Source: Candidatus Rubrimentiphilum sp.
Lineage (GTDB): Bacteria; Vulcanimicrobiota; Vulcanimicrobiia; Vulcanimicrobiales; Vulcanimicrobiaceae
Length of the DNA stretch: 64,000 nt
Reading direction: 5' to 3'
NCBI GenBank assembly: GCA_035710515.1
Contig: DASTDE010000004.1
Location: 591,434-655,433, forward strand
Shown: in pieces, positions 40,994 to 50,763 of the stretch
Position numbering within the stretch: the first letter of the stretch is position 1
How the letters are laid out: the number at the start of each line of letters is the position of its first letter
The notes under the pieces: model-generated
The model's database searches: none
What the model was told of the DNA's origin: nothing
Seen by the model: only the letters and a program-made list of their open reading frames with translations
Translations under genes and position numbers: made by a program

Positions 40994-43213
40994 CTATTCG
41001 CGCCGCCGTGGCCTGCGAGGCCTGCGTCCGCCTCCGCCGCCGCCGAATCCGCCGCCCGAGCGCATCGGCTCCGGCTCGTCCACTGCGCCGTTCCCGGCGG
41101 CGCCGGCCAGCACGGCCTTGCGCGAGAGGTTGATCCGGCCTTGGCCATCGACCTCCATCACTTTGACCATGATCTGGTCGCCGACTTTGACGACGTCTTC
41201 GACTTTTTCGACTCGAGCCGGCGCGAGCTGGCTGATGTGCACCAGGCCTTCTTTGCCGGGCAGAATCTTCACGAACGCGCCGATGGCGATGATCCGCGTC
41301 ACTTCGCCCATGTAGGTCTCGCCGACGACGATGTCTTTGGTGATCGCCTCGACCTGCGCGCGGGCCTTTTCGGCCGACTCGCCGTCGAGCGCGGTGATGT
41401 AGACCTTGCCGTCGTCCTCGATGTCCATCTTCTCGATGCCGGTTTCCTCGATGATCTTGTTGATGATCTTTCCGCCGGGACCGATGACGTCTTTGATCTT
41501 GGCCGGATCGATCTGCACGACGATCATGCGCGGCGCATACTTCGAGAGCTCCGTGCGCGGTTCGGCGATCGTTTCGGCCAGTTTGTCGATAATGAACAGG
41601 CGCGACTTCTTGGCCTCGGCCATGGCTTCGCGCATGATCTGCACGGTGACGCCTTGGACTTTGATGTCCATCTGAATCGCGGTGATGCCTTTTTTGGTGC
41701 CCGCGACCTTGAAGTCCATCTCGCCGAGCGAGTCTTCCATGCCTTGGATGTCGGTGAGAATTGCGTACTTGTCGCCTTTGAGAATCAATCCCATGGCGAC
41801 GCCGGCGACGTGTTCGCGAATCGGAACGCCGGCGTCCATGAGCGCGAGCGTGCTGCCGCACACCGACGCCATCGACGACGAACCGTTCGATTCGAGCACT
41901 TCGCTGATCAGACGCAACGTGTAAGGAAACTCTTCCTTGAGCGGCAGCACCGGCACGAGCGCACGCTCCGCCAAGTGGCCGTGACCGATTTCGCGCCGGC
42001 CGGGTCCGCGCATCGGGCGCGTCTCGCCGACCGAAAACGGCGGGAAGTTGTAGAAGTGCATGTAGCGTTTGCGCTCACCCAACTCCAGGATACCGTCGAG
42101 CCGCTGCGCGTCGCTGATAGACCCGAGCGTCGCTGCGGTGAAGACCTGGGTTTGGCCGCGCGTGAAGACGCCCGAGCCGTGAACGCGCGGAACGTAGTGC
42201 ACTTTGCACCAGATCTCGCGGATCTCGTCGGGCTTGCGGCCGTCGGGACGAATCTTTTCGTCCACGACCATGACGCGCAGTTCGTCCTCTTCCATAGACT
42301 TGAGGATCTTGCTGAAGTCTTTGGCCAGAACGGGATCTTCCAGCAGCGCTTTCACGGCCGGATCGTCGCACCGCGCGATGGCTTGATCGACCGTGATTTT
42401 GCCGAGCGTCTCTTCGCGCGCCAGCTTTTCGGTGACGCGCATGCCCTTGGCGACGTCGTCCTTGAACGTCTTGCGCATCCATTTTTCGAGATCGCTGTTG
42501 ACGCGCAGCAGCGGAAACTCGCGTTTGGCCTTGCCGCATTTCTTCGCGAGCTTGTCGATCGCGGCGACGATCAGTTTGATCTGTTCGTGCGCAAATTCGA
42601 TCGCGCCGAGGAACTCGTCCTCGCTAATTTCGTTGCCGCCGCCTTCGACCATCATGACGGCGTCGGCGGTGCCGGCGACGACGAGGTCCATGCCGCCGGT
42701 TTCGTATTGCGGCAGCGTCGGATTGCAGATGTACGCACCGCTTTCATCGCGTCCGACGCGAACCGCGGCGACCGTCTTGTCGAACGGAATGTCGGAGAGC
42801 GCGAGCGCGGCGCCCGCGGCGCAAACGCCCAGGACGTCGGCATCGAGCTCACGATCGATCGAAAGCACGTTGGCGACGATTTGGATGTCGTTGCGGAAAC
42901 CGTCGGGGAAGAGCGGCCGGATTGGGCGATCGATTTGACGCGAGCTCAGCACGCCGTGTTCGGACGGACGGCCCTCGCGTTTAATGTAGCCGCCCGGAAT
43001 TTTTCCGGCAGCGTACATCTTTTCTTCGAAGTCGCAGGTTAAGGGGAAAAAGTCGATGCCTTCGCGAGGTTTCTCGGAGGCGGTGGCGGCGCAGAGCACG
43101 ACATTTTGGTCACCATAACGGACCAGGGCGGAGCCGTTCGCTTGCTTCGCGAGCTCGCCGGTCTCGATGGTCATCGTGCGCCCGCCGATCTCTAATGAGA
43201 CGGATTCAGGCAC
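40994..43213 (-). CDS. pnp: Polyribonucleotide nucleotidyltransferase (PNPase)
   Basis: The 739-residue protein has two RNase PH domains (GGRTMTIETGELAKQANGSALVRYGDQNVVLCAA; FPPFSVGETRPMRGPGRREIGHG), the alpha linker, a KH domain (IVVQIDPAKIKDVIGPGGKIINKIIEETG) and an S1 domain (GETYMGEVTRIIAIGAFVKILPGKEGLVHISQLAPARVE). It degrades RNA phosphorolytically in the 3'-5' direction. A Gly/Arg-rich tail (GGGFGGGGGGRRPRRPRRR) ends the chain, probably an RNA-binding extension. The GTG start has AGGAGT six bases upstream. It is not next to rpsO, which is 17 kb away here. Confidence 0.98.
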   Translation of the reverse strand: MPESVSLEIGGRTMTIETGELAKQANGSALVRYGDQNVVLCAATASEKPREGIDFFPLTCDFEEKMYAAGKIPGGYIKREGRPSEHGVLSSRQIDRPIRPLFPDGFRNDIQIVANVLSIDRELDADVLGVCAAGAALALSDIPFDKTVAAVRVGRDESGAYICNPTLPQYETGGMDLVVAGTADAVMMVEGGGNEISEDEFLGAIEFAHEQIKLIVAAIDKLAKKCGKAKREFPLLRVNSDLEKWMRKTFKDDVAKGMRVTEKLAREETLGKITVDQAIARCDDPAVKALLEDPVLAKDFSKILKSMEEDELRVMVVDEKIRPDGRKPDEIREIWCKVHYVPRVHGSGVFTRGQTQVFTAATLGSISDAQRLDGILELGERKRYMHFYNFPPFSVGETRPMRGPGRREIGHGHLAERALVPVLPLKEEFPYTLRLISEVLESNGSSSMASVCGSTLALMDAGVPIREHVAGVAMGLILKGDKYAILTDIQGMEDSLGEMDFKVAGTKKGITAIQMDIKVQGVTVQIMREAMAEAKKSRLFIIDKLAETIAEPRTELSKYAPRMIVVQIDPAKIKDVIGPGGKIINKIIEETGIEKMDIEDDGKVYITALDGESAEKARAQVEAITKDIVVGETYMGEVTRIIAIGAFVKILPGKEGLVHISQLAPARVEKVEDVVKVGDQIMVKVMEVDGQGRINLSRKAVLAGAAGNGAVDEPEPMRSGGGFGGGGGGRRPRRPRRRE

Positions 43214-43292
43214 AAATTACTCCTAATTATTCTTGTTATCGTTGTATTATGAGGCCATCCCGGTTCGGGACGGCGCCCCAATCGCCCTGGCT

Positions 43293-44555
43293 CTAACGCC
43301 GGCGCGGGCGCGACCGGTAGACGACTCGCGCCTTGGGCGGCTCGATGCTGGCTTCGGGAAAGAGCGGATTCTTCGAACGGTCCAAGCGCTTGCCGAGCAG
43401 ATACTCGATCTGTTTCATCAGCGGCTCTTCGTCTGAGGACACAAAGGTGATCGCGTCGCCCGTCGACTTCGCGCGCGCGGTACGCCCGATGCGATGTACG
43501 TAATCTTCGGCGGCTCGCGGCACGTCGTAGTTGACGACGTGACCGAGCTCCAGGATGTCGATGCCGCGCGCCGCGATGTCGGTCGCGACCAAAACGCGGT
43601 GCTTGCCGCGTTTGAAATTTTCCAACGCGCGGGTGCGCTGCGACTGCGAGCGATCGCCGTGGATCAGATCGGACGGGATGCGATGTTTTTCAAGCGCAGC
43701 TGCCAGCCGGTTCGCACGCGCTTTGGTGCGCGTGAACGCGATGGCCGAATAGATCGTGTTGTCTTTGAGCAGCTCCAGGAACAGATCGGTTTTCTTTTCG
43801 TTCGGCACCGCGTACACCGTCTGCGTCAGGCCGGCAACCGGAGAGGCCTTGGCAGCCAATTCCACGCGAGCCGGATCGTGCAGCATCTCGCGGATCAATC
43901 CGGAGATCATGGGCGGCAGCGTTGCCGAGAAGAAGAACGTTTGCCGCTTCGGCGAGACGAACCGTACGATACGCCGGACAGCGGGCAAGAAACCCATGTC
44001 GAGCATGCGGTCGGCTTCGTCGAGCACGAGCATGGATACGTCGTTCAGTTTGGCCGTGCCGCGCTCGATGTGATCGAGCAGGCGGCCGGGCGTCGCGACG
44101 ATGACGTCGCTGCCGCGTTTGAAGGCCGTGGCCTGCGGACCGAATCCGACGCCGCCGTAGACTGCGGCGACGCGAATAGTCGTGTGTTTGGCGAGCGCGC
44201 TCAAGTGGGTTGCAATTTGCTCCGCCAGTTCGCGCGTCGGAGCCAGGATCAACGCACGTGTTTTCCCGCGCGGCAGATCGATAAGTTTGTTGAGGATCGG
44301 CAGGCCGAAGGCGGCCGATTTTCCGCTGCCGGTTTCGGCGCTCGCGAGCACGTCGCGGCCGGCCAGCGCCGGCGGGATAGACATGATTTGAATGGGCGTC
44401 GGTTCGGTGAATTTGAGGTCGTGGACGGCACGCAGCAACGCCGGCTGCAAGCCCAATTGGTCGAATGTGTTGATGGTGGACGATCTTTCGGTTAGAGAGC
44501 GCGGCTCAATCGTAAACGAAGGATCGCGCGGGGTGGCCTTCACTATGGCACACAA
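43293..44555 (-). CDS. DEAD-box RNA helicase
   Basis: The 420-residue protein has the DEAD-box motifs: FTEPTPIQIMSIPPAL (Q motif), ASAETGSGKSAAF (I), LAPTRELAEQ (Ia), VATPGRLLDH, LVLDEADRMLDMG (II), FSATLP (III), LVATDIAARGID (V) and YVHRIGRTAR (VI). It unwinds RNA with ATP and may act with the downstream PNPase in RNA decay, since it is the neighbouring gene 79 bases upstream on the same strand. The C-terminus is basic (YRSRPRRR). The exact start is uncertain; residues before FDQLGLQPAL are poorly conserved in the family. Confidence 0.95.
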   Translation of the reverse strand: MCAIVKATPRDPSFTIEPRSLTERSSTINTFDQLGLQPALLRAVHDLKFTEPTPIQIMSIPPALAGRDVLASAETGSGKSAAFGLPILNKLIDLPRGKTRALILAPTRELAEQIATHLSALAKHTTIRVAAVYGGVGFGPQATAFKRGSDVIVATPGRLLDHIERGTAKLNDVSMLVLDEADRMLDMGFLPAVRRIVRFVSPKRQTFFFSATLPPMISGLIREMLHDPARVELAAKASPVAGLTQTVYAVPNEKKTDLFLELLKDNTIYSAIAFTRTKARANRLAAALEKHRIPSDLIHGDRSQSQRTRALENFKRGKHRVLVATDIAARGIDILELGHVVNYDVPRAAEDYVHRIGRTARAKSTGDAITFVSSDEEPLMKQIEYLLGKRLDRSKNPLFPEASIEPPKARVVYRSRPRRR

Positions 44556-44583
44556 CCGCCGTACGCGTCAAACGCAAAGGTCG

Positions 44584-46014
44584 CTACGGCGTGGGAATTG
44601 CGAAGATCGTGCCGTTTCCGCCTCCCTTGGTGCCGTCCACCGAATCGTCGGTCGTTCCGCCGTACACCGTCATGCCGTAGATCAAGCCGTTGAAGATGAT
44701 GACGTTGTCGATCGGCTTGGCTCCGTCGCCGTTCTTTCCGGTGAAGTGATAGATCACTTGGTACGACGACGGAACGCCCGGCATGAAGCGGAAGACCGTG
44801 CCGTCATCGTCGCTCGACCCGCCGTAGGCGGTCGTGCCGTAGAGATAGCCGCTGGTCGAATCATAGTAGAGCGAACCGAACGGATCTGCGCCGTCGTTGT
44901 TGTCCAATCCCTGGAAAGCATAGAAGACGCTGTATGCTCCGGTGCCGTCGTACTGACCCGCGGTTTGATGCGGCACCACTTTGAAGATCGCGCCGTCGCC
45001 GTTGCCGCTTCCGCAATGATTGCTGTCGCCGCCGGTGCCGGCGCCGCCGCATTGCGTCAGACCGTACAGAACCGTCTGTCCGCCTTCCGTCACGGCGGTG
45101 AGATATCCGTGATCCGAAAAGAACGCATCCGGTCCGCCGCCGCTGAATGCGTGCACGACGTTGAGCACCGGCTGCGCCTGCGGAATGCCGTTCACGTATG
45201 AAAGGACGAGCGAGAAAACCGTTCCCCCGCCGCCGGCGCCGTCGGTGCGCGAGATTCCCCACAGCGTTGTCCCAAGTTGAATGATGCGCCCGTGCGGCTC
45301 CGTGCCTTCGCTTTTCGCGAAGTCATGAATATCGTAATACGTCGAACCGCTGGGCGTGATCGCGTAGATCTGTCCCTTACCGTTAGCGCCGCCTTTAGCG
45401 GTTTGGCCGTACAGCACGTTACCGAACTGTTGATCGAGCGTGAGCGAACTGTGCTGCTCCGCTCCCTGTGCAGGCCCGCCGGCAAACGCCAGCACGATCG
45501 ACGGCGTGCCTCCGGGAACGAGCGCGTGAATGTCGCCGGAGTTATACGACGTTCCGGAGTCGCTGACGCCTTGCGTCGTAAAATACAGCGAGCCGTTGAT
45601 CGGAACCATCGCGTCGTGCCGTGGATCGCAGCCGTCGGAACCGCCGAACTTGTAGACCAGCTGGTAACTCGTTCCGAAGTTCAAGCCGGTGCTGAAGACC
45701 GTGCCGCATTCGTGGTCGCCGCCCGCCGCCGTGCGGCCATAGAGCATCGGCGTTTGCCCGGCGACCAGCGTCAGCGAGCCTTTGGGCAGCGCGCCGTCTT
45801 TAGGCGGCGACGTCGGCAGTTCGTTCGCTTGCGTGTAGTTATGAAACATGTACTTCGTGTAGTTTTGGTGCGAGAAGACGGCGTCGACCGGCGGCGGCGT
45901 CGAGCGCGGCGTAGGAGCGGCTCCCGGCAGCGATGGCAGCGACGATGATCCGCCGTTGCAGCCGGTGGCGGCCGCGGTCAAAACCAGCGCGCAAAAGACC
46001 AGCCGGAGTTTCAT
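44584..46014 (-). CDS. GloVer-type tandem-repeat lipoprotein
   Basis: The 476-residue lipoprotein has a lipobox (LTAAATGC, Cys 19) and repeated blocks of the choice-of-anchor tandem GloVer type (LYGRTAAGGDHECGTVFSTGLN, LYGQTAKGGANGKGQIYAIT, LYGLTQCGGAGTGG, LYGTTAYGGSSDDDGTVFRF, IYGMTVYGGTTDD), which probably form a beta-propeller. Six or more blades are visible. The function is not known for the family; surface exposure is likely. The ATG overlaps the stop of the barrel gene upstream (ATGA), so it is coupled to the TonB-receptor-like pair. Confidence 0.8.
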   Translation of the reverse strand: MKLRLVFCALVLTAAATGCNGGSSSLPSLPGAAPTPRSTPPPVDAVFSHQNYTKYMFHNYTQANELPTSPPKDGALPKGSLTLVAGQTPMLYGRTAAGGDHECGTVFSTGLNFGTSYQLVYKFGGSDGCDPRHDAMVPINGSLYFTTQGVSDSGTSYNSGDIHALVPGGTPSIVLAFAGGPAQGAEQHSSLTLDQQFGNVLYGQTAKGGANGKGQIYAITPSGSTYYDIHDFAKSEGTEPHGRIIQLGTTLWGISRTDGAGGGGTVFSLVLSYVNGIPQAQPVLNVVHAFSGGGPDAFFSDHGYLTAVTEGGQTVLYGLTQCGGAGTGGDSNHCGSGNGDGAIFKVVPHQTAGQYDGTGAYSVFYAFQGLDNNDGADPFGSLYYDSTSGYLYGTTAYGGSSDDDGTVFRFMPGVPSSYQVIYHFTGKNGDGAKPIDNVIIFNGLIYGMTVYGGTTDDSVDGTKGGGNGTIFAIPTP

Positions 46015-47804
46015 TCTTTCAGTGCGTCGATGCTCAGACTCAAACCATAGGTTGATGTGGCGTGATGATGCTCCATCGTACCGATCAGCGTGATGTGGGG
46101 CGCAATCGAAAGCGCGGCGTCGGCGTCAATGTAGCGTCCCATTTCAACCGGATCGGTTTCGCGGCGGTAGATTACGTCGAAGCGGGTCCGTCTTCCGCCA
46201 TAGTACGTCAGCCAGGCGACGTCGCGGCCGAACGAAGGTCCGAGATCGCTTTGGCTCACGCCGGCGGCGGTGTCGCGCAGCGATAGCGTCCACGCGCGCA
46301 GGCGCCAGTCGCGCGCGATCGGCCAGTCGATCGCGACGCCGTTGCCGTTCAGGCGCGTCGTCGGAAGCGCCGTGGTGTATTTTTCGGTGTACGCAGTCAG
46401 CTCGGCTACGAATCCGCCCGGCGAGTGATAGAGCAGCGAGCCCTGCGTAAGATTGCTTCGGTTGAGAACGAGTCCGGGAATCGGATCGCCAAAAAACTGG
46501 TCGCTCACCGACGGTGTGTCTTCGACGTTGCCGCGCGTGGCTTGGAGTGCGAAGCGATCGCCGAGCTGCCAAACGGCGCCGAGCGAAACCGCGACTCCGT
46601 TGGCGTGCTGACTCACGCCCGCCGGCACTTTGTGCGTTACGCCCGCGTCGAAGAGCCCGTACCACGCGGCCGAAGCCAACGCCGAAAACCGGTTGCCGTT
46701 GTAGGTTTCGCTTGCGAAGATCCGGCTTTCGTTCGCCACGCCGCTGTACACTTTAGGATTGTAATTGCGCACGCCGGTGTCGCGCGTCAGCTTCACGCCG
46801 ATGTCGTTCCCGAAGAGTGCGCCGTCGTTGCGCAGCCGGAACTCGCCCACGACTTCGCTGTCGTACTCCAAGTAATCGTTCAACTTATTCTTGGTCTTAC
46901 GCTTGGCTTTGAGTTCGAACGTGGCCGTCGAGCCGAGCCATGGCTCGTCGAGCCGCAGCTCCGAGCTCGATTCGTTGCTGAGCGCCGGCGTGCTGCCGGA
47001 CGAGTCGGTGAGAAAACTGTTTGCGGCTTTGAAAAAAATCGTGCCTGCGCCCATCGAACTGCGCGACACCAAATCGAACCGCGAGATCTGCGTCAGATCG
47101 CCGCTACTGGTGCCGTATCCCAGCGCCTCGTCGCCCAAACGGCCTTGCACCGAGGCGATCTGCAGCGAACCGCCGCCGGCTTGCCCGACGCTGCCCTCGG
47201 CGCGATCGAAACCGAGCGTGTAATGCCCGGCCGCGCCGCTCGTGTAGCGATAAGCATGGAACGCGTCGGCAATGCCGCCGAACGACAGATAGTGCGCGGG
47301 CACCTGATCGAATGAGGTGCCGTTGCTCTCGAGCGCGTTCGCGCTGCCGCTCAAGCCGCGATCGCCGACCGAAATGCTGCCGCCGCCTTGTATTACGGCG
47401 AACGGCACGAGTCCGAACGCGTACCCGGCGTCCTGATAGGGGAGGACCGCCAAATCCGCGCCTTCGATCTTGGGCGGGCCTTTGGTGTCGCGTGGATACA
47501 GCACGATCGTGCGCGAGAGATCGAGAAACCGCAACGTTTGCGTTTGATAGCCGGACGCGCCGATGCTCCAGGTCTCAGGCGGTGAGGAAATGCTTATCGA
47601 AAAGCGCCCGTTCTTATCGGTGCGGCCGTGCGCAATCTCGCGCGCGTCCAGCGTGAAGAAGCGCACGTCCGCTTTGTCGATGCCTTTGCCGTCGCGATCG
47701 ACGACGATGCCGTGGACCTCTTGATCGGCCGCGAGTGCCGCGACCGGCAGCAAGCCGAGCGTCAGCACTGCGGCGATTGCAATAAGACGGATAGCGTTGT
47801 TCAC
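46011..47804 (-). CDS. TonB-receptor-like outer-membrane beta-barrel protein, second of a pair
   Basis: The 597-residue protein has a signal peptide (LIAIAAVLTLGLLPVAALA), a carboxypeptidase regulatory-like domain (VHGIVVDRDGKGIDKADVRFFTLDAREIAHGRTDKNGRFSISIS), a region that could be a short plug (GFVPF, IQGGGSISVGDRGLSGSANALESNGTSFDQVP) and then many barrel strands (e.g. WYGLFDAGVTHKVPAGVSQHANGVAVSLGAVWQ). It lacks an obvious TonB box and ends in an uncharged loop with the sequence SLSIDALKE. It may be an outer-membrane receptor or export channel; substrate is unknown. GTG start overlaps the upstream barrel stop (GTGA). Confidence 0.75.
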   Translation of the reverse strand: MNNAIRLIAIAAVLTLGLLPVAALAADQEVHGIVVDRDGKGIDKADVRFFTLDAREIAHGRTDKNGRFSISISSPPETWSIGASGYQTQTLRFLDLSRTIVLYPRDTKGPPKIEGADLAVLPYQDAGYAFGLVPFAVIQGGGSISVGDRGLSGSANALESNGTSFDQVPAHYLSFGGIADAFHAYRYTSGAAGHYTLGFDRAEGSVGQAGGGSLQIASVQGRLGDEALGYGTSSGDLTQISRFDLVSRSSMGAGTIFFKAANSFLTDSSGSTPALSNESSSELRLDEPWLGSTATFELKAKRKTKNKLNDYLEYDSEVVGEFRLRNDGALFGNDIGVKLTRDTGVRNYNPKVYSGVANESRIFASETYNGNRFSALASAAWYGLFDAGVTHKVPAGVSQHANGVAVSLGAVWQLGDRFALQATRGNVEDTPSVSDQFFGDPIPGLVLNRSNLTQGSLLYHSPGGFVAELTAYTEKYTTALPTTRLNGNGVAIDWPIARDWRLRAWTLSLRDTAAGVSQSDLGPSFGRDVAWLTYYGGRRTRFDVIYRRETDPVEMGRYIDADAALSIAPHITLIGTMEHHHATSTYGLSLSIDALKE

Positions 47805-49597
47805 GGTCCCTCGAATCTTATTCCGGCGTCAACGTAGCGTGTGTCCCGCCGGCGTTCGGTGCCTACGAACCAGCGCATGCGATCGGCCAGCGGCGCGGAG
47901 AGCGATGCGTCAACGTGCCGGTTGGGGAGCGCATCGAGCAAATCCGCGCGGTAGATCCCGTCCAACCGCAGACCGGATGGGTTCTCGTAGGTCAGCCACA
48001 GCGAACCCGGCGTGCCCGATTGCGCGGGGCGGCCGAAACGCAGCAGCGATTCGTACGCCTGCGTTTGGTCGTTGAAGTAGAGCGTCCAAGCGCGCAGCGA
48101 AATCGCCGGCGCAATCTGCCAACTGAACGAAAAACCTATGGCGCGCACGGTTCCGTTGTCGAGGCTACTCAGGCTTTCGTTCATGGAGGTGACCGAGATC
48201 TTCAAGCGGCGCAAATCGGTATAGCTGACGGTCTGCGTAAACTGCGCGTACCGGTCGATGGGCAACGGTCCCGCGGCGACATTTGTGGCGTATGCTTCGA
48301 GCAGCGTCGGGAGCCGGAACGAGCCGCCGGCGTAGACCTCGACATTCCATTGCGGCGAGAGATCGTACGATACGTACAGCGACGGCGAAATCGCTTGTGC
48401 GCTCATCGGCAGAACAGCTCCGCCGGCTCCGCCGTTGTACGCGATCGTATACGCGCCGATTCCGGCGCGCACGTCGTAGCGATCGCCGTGCGTCTGCGCT
48501 CCGACGTCCAGGTGCGTTTGTCCGGCCGTGCCGGCGACGCGCAGGCCGAACGTGTCGGCCGCATAGCGCCCCGTCGACCGGCGGAATCCGAAGTCGCCAA
48601 AAACTTGCACGCGCGTTTGCGACGATACGTTCAACTCGCCCGCGACGTCGGTCCATAACGCCGTCAGCGGGCTGCTCGTGTCGTAACCGGCGCGATCGGC
48701 GACCAGCGTGGCCGCAAGTGCGGTGTCGCGAATGCGCGTGTACTGTGCGCGAAAACCTTCCATATCTTGCCCGATCGACGTCGGTCCTTGCCTGATGTTC
48801 GCGCGAGCCGCCAGGAACGTGCTTTCCAGCGAATCGGTTCCGATCGCCGTCTGCACTTGGGCTGCGGCGCGCGCACGTGTGTCGAACGCATTGCCCGACG
48901 TTGCCGCGGCGTATGCTCCGCCCATTCCGGCGAACGCGGCGCGAAACGCCGCCTCTTTTCCGCCGATCGCAAAGGCGTCGAGTCCTTGCTGCGGCAGATC
49001 GCTTAGCGAGAAGATGCCGCCGCTCACCTGATCGCCGTAATACGACGTTTCACCGGCTGAAAAAACTTCGGAACGGCGCAGCGTGAAGAGCGGCATCGTC
49101 GGAAGGCCCGAGACGTTGGCGACGATGTCGTAATTCGGTATGCCGTCATCTAAGATCACGCCGCCCTGCCGCGAGGCGCCGCGATCGGAGAGACGCGGGC
49201 CGGGCAAGAATGCGCGGTTGTCGTTTAGGACGACGAACGGCTGCAGGGAAACCGCGGATTCGGCTCGGCCATATGGCAGCGAACGCAGATCGTCTTGCGA
49301 CGGGCCCGTTCCGAGCAGTGCCTGGTAGCGGCGGACGATCGCGACCACCGGTTCGGAACCGGCCACGCGTACGATCGCCGGAAGGCAGTAGGCGCAGCTG
49401 ATGCGGATCGCGTCCGTGCCGCCGGCCTGCAGGGCAAAAGTCCCATCCGCGGCGGTCGTCGTCCGGACGCCGCCTGCCGCCACGGTGGCTCCGGGGATGG
49501 GGGCGCCCGTCTGGTCCCGCACCGAACCGACCACCAGCGGCGCGGGCGCCGCGGCGAGGGTAAGCAAGAGGGCCGGAAATGTAAGGAGACGTTTCAC
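47801..49597 (-). CDS. TonB-receptor-like outer-membrane beta-barrel protein, first of a pair
   Basis: The 598-residue protein has a signal peptide (LLTFPALLLTLAAAPAPL), a carboxypeptidase regulatory-like domain (GSVRDQTGAPIPGATVAAGGVRTTTAADGTFALQ), a plug-like segment (SDRGASRQGGVILDDGIPNYDIVANVSGLPTMPL) and a beta-barrel with strands such as DLSPQWNVEVYAGGSFRLPTLLEAYATN, which matches the barrel portion of TonB-dependent receptors. The GTG at 49597 starts the signal peptide directly. It overlaps the next gene by GTGA and so is coupled with it. Its promoter region is shared with the divergent gene at 49632. Confidence 0.75.
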   Translation of the reverse strand: MKRLLTFPALLLTLAAAPAPLVVGSVRDQTGAPIPGATVAAGGVRTTTAADGTFALQAGGTDAIRISCAYCLPAIVRVAGSEPVVAIVRRYQALLGTGPSQDDLRSLPYGRAESAVSLQPFVVLNDNRAFLPGPRLSDRGASRQGGVILDDGIPNYDIVANVSGLPTMPLFTLRRSEVFSAGETSYYGDQVSGGIFSLSDLPQQGLDAFAIGGKEAAFRAAFAGMGGAYAAATSGNAFDTRARAAAQVQTAIGTDSLESTFLAARANIRQGPTSIGQDMEGFRAQYTRIRDTALAATLVADRAGYDTSSPLTALWTDVAGELNVSSQTRVQVFGDFGFRRSTGRYAADTFGLRVAGTAGQTHLDVGAQTHGDRYDVRAGIGAYTIAYNGGAGGAVLPMSAQAISPSLYVSYDLSPQWNVEVYAGGSFRLPTLLEAYATNVAAGPLPIDRYAQFTQTVSYTDLRRLKISVTSMNESLSSLDNGTVRAIGFSFSWQIAPAISLRAWTLYFNDQTQAYESLLRFGRPAQSGTPGSLWLTYENPSGLRLDGIYRADLLDALPNRHVDASLSAPLADRMRWFVGTERRRDTRYVDAGIRFEGP

Positions 49598-49631
49598 GGA
49601 TTCTTCAGAGATTGGGTTATACTGAGAGCTG

Positions 49632-49877
49632 ATGTCAAGACGATGGTTTCGGCTCTTCGTGCTGCCGGCGGTTTTAGCCGTTTGCACGCTGGCCGCAGCT
49701 TATGGATTTGCCGGTGCGCAGTCACTCGAAGCGATGCTCGACGGCGCCCTGCAGCCTTCGGCTGCGCCGGCCCTGCTCGGACCGATCACCGAAAACGGCC
49801 GGGTAGGCTGGGCTTGCAAACCTGAGCAGGCCGCCGCCGCCGGCGCTTGGCAAAACGCGGAACTTCCCCGGCCTTAA
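49632..49877 (+). CDS. Small secreted hypothetical protein (81 aa)
   Basis: This 81-residue product has a good signal peptide (RLFVLPAVLAVCTLAAAYGFAGA) and an Ala/Pro-rich mature part with one cysteine (GWACKPEQAAA). No family is recognisable. It is divergent from the TonB-receptor-like operon (about 34 bases apart) and ends four bases before the TPR gene, with which it is probably co-transcribed. Because it is short and low-complexity the call is moderate. Confidence 0.5.
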   Translation: MSRRWFRLFVLPAVLAVCTLAAAYGFAGAQSLEAMLDGALQPSAAPALLGPITENGRVGWACKPEQAAAAGAWQNAELPRP

Positions 49878-49881
49878 AATC

Positions 49882-50700
49882 GTGAGACGGTCCTGGCTGC
49901 CGCTGGCGTTGTTCGTCTTCGCTGCTTCTTTCTTGCATGCGCGCGCGCAGATGTATCCGTCCGCGAGGCCGGTGCCGCGCACGACCAGCGTTCCGGCTTT
50001 GCGCGCACTGGCGGTTCAGCGCGAAGTCGTCGAGCGGTTTCATTTGGGATTGGCCGCCGAACAGCGCGGCGACTGGCAGTCCGCCGCCGCCGAATTCGAG
50101 CGCGTTATTTCGCTGCAGCCGGCTGAACCGCAGAACTCAACTGCGCGTTACGATCTCGCGATCGCTTACGCGAATTTGCACCGCCTCGACGACGCAGCGC
50201 GGCAATTGCAAGATGCGATCGCACGCGATCCCGGCTTCTTGGCAGCGATGGCAAACCTGATCGCCGTTGACTTAAATCGCGGCGACCTGCGCGATGCCCG
50301 GGCTGTAGCGGATCGCTTCGTCGCCGCCGCTCCCGACTCGGCACGCGCGCTCTACGAACGCGGACTGGTTGCGCTGCGATCGGGCGACAATGCAACGGCA
50401 GAGAACGACTTCGGGCGGCTGCTGCACGCGAATCCGGCGTACGCCTACGCTCACTACAATCTTGGTTTGGCGCAAGCGCGCGCCAATCGTTTCGACTCCG
50501 CCGAACGTGAATTCGGACTGGCGCTCGATCTGGCTCCGGGATACGCGCGTGCGCGTTTCGCGTTGGGGACGGTTCTGCTGCGTGAAGGGAAACGAACGCA
50601 GGCGCGGGTCGCCTTCGACATGGTGGCGGGCGACGCGTCCGGCGATCCGGCCTTACGCAACCTGGCCGTCGCAATGCGCGACGCCATCAAATCCCGCTAG
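49882..50700 (+). CDS. Secreted TPR-repeat protein
   Basis: The 272-residue protein has a signal peptide (LPLALFVFAASFLHARAQ) and about five tetratricopeptide repeats (e.g. HLGLAAEQRGDWQSAAAEFERVISLQP, YDLAIAYANLHRLDDAARQLQDAIARDP, YERGLVALRSGDNATAENDFGRLLHANP, YNLGLAQARANRFDSAEREFGLALDLAP). These helical repeats make scaffolds for protein contacts in the periplasm. GTG start at 49882. It lies just before the copper/haem operon, but a separate start signal (GGGAG before 50764) suggests a distinct unit. A role in assembling the periplasmic electron carriers is possible only as inference. Confidence 0.8.
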   Translation: MRRSWLPLALFVFAASFLHARAQMYPSARPVPRTTSVPALRALAVQREVVERFHLGLAAEQRGDWQSAAAEFERVISLQPAEPQNSTARYDLAIAYANLHRLDDAARQLQDAIARDPGFLAAMANLIAVDLNRGDLRDARAVADRFVAAAPDSARALYERGLVALRSGDNATAENDFGRLLHANPAYAYAHYNLGLAQARANRFDSAEREFGLALDLAPGYARARFALGTVLLREGKRTQARVAFDMVAGDASGDPALRNLAVAMRDAIKSR

Positions 50701-50763
50701 ACCTTCAAACTTTCTTCATTCCCGCGATCTAAGCTCTTCCGAAGCTCGCTTTCGGGAGAACGT

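Noticed and set aside
41141-43042. 633-codon plus-strand frame opposite PNPase
   Set aside because: It is an antisense shadow of a highly conserved gene, with low-complexity Asp/Val/Phe composition and no family.
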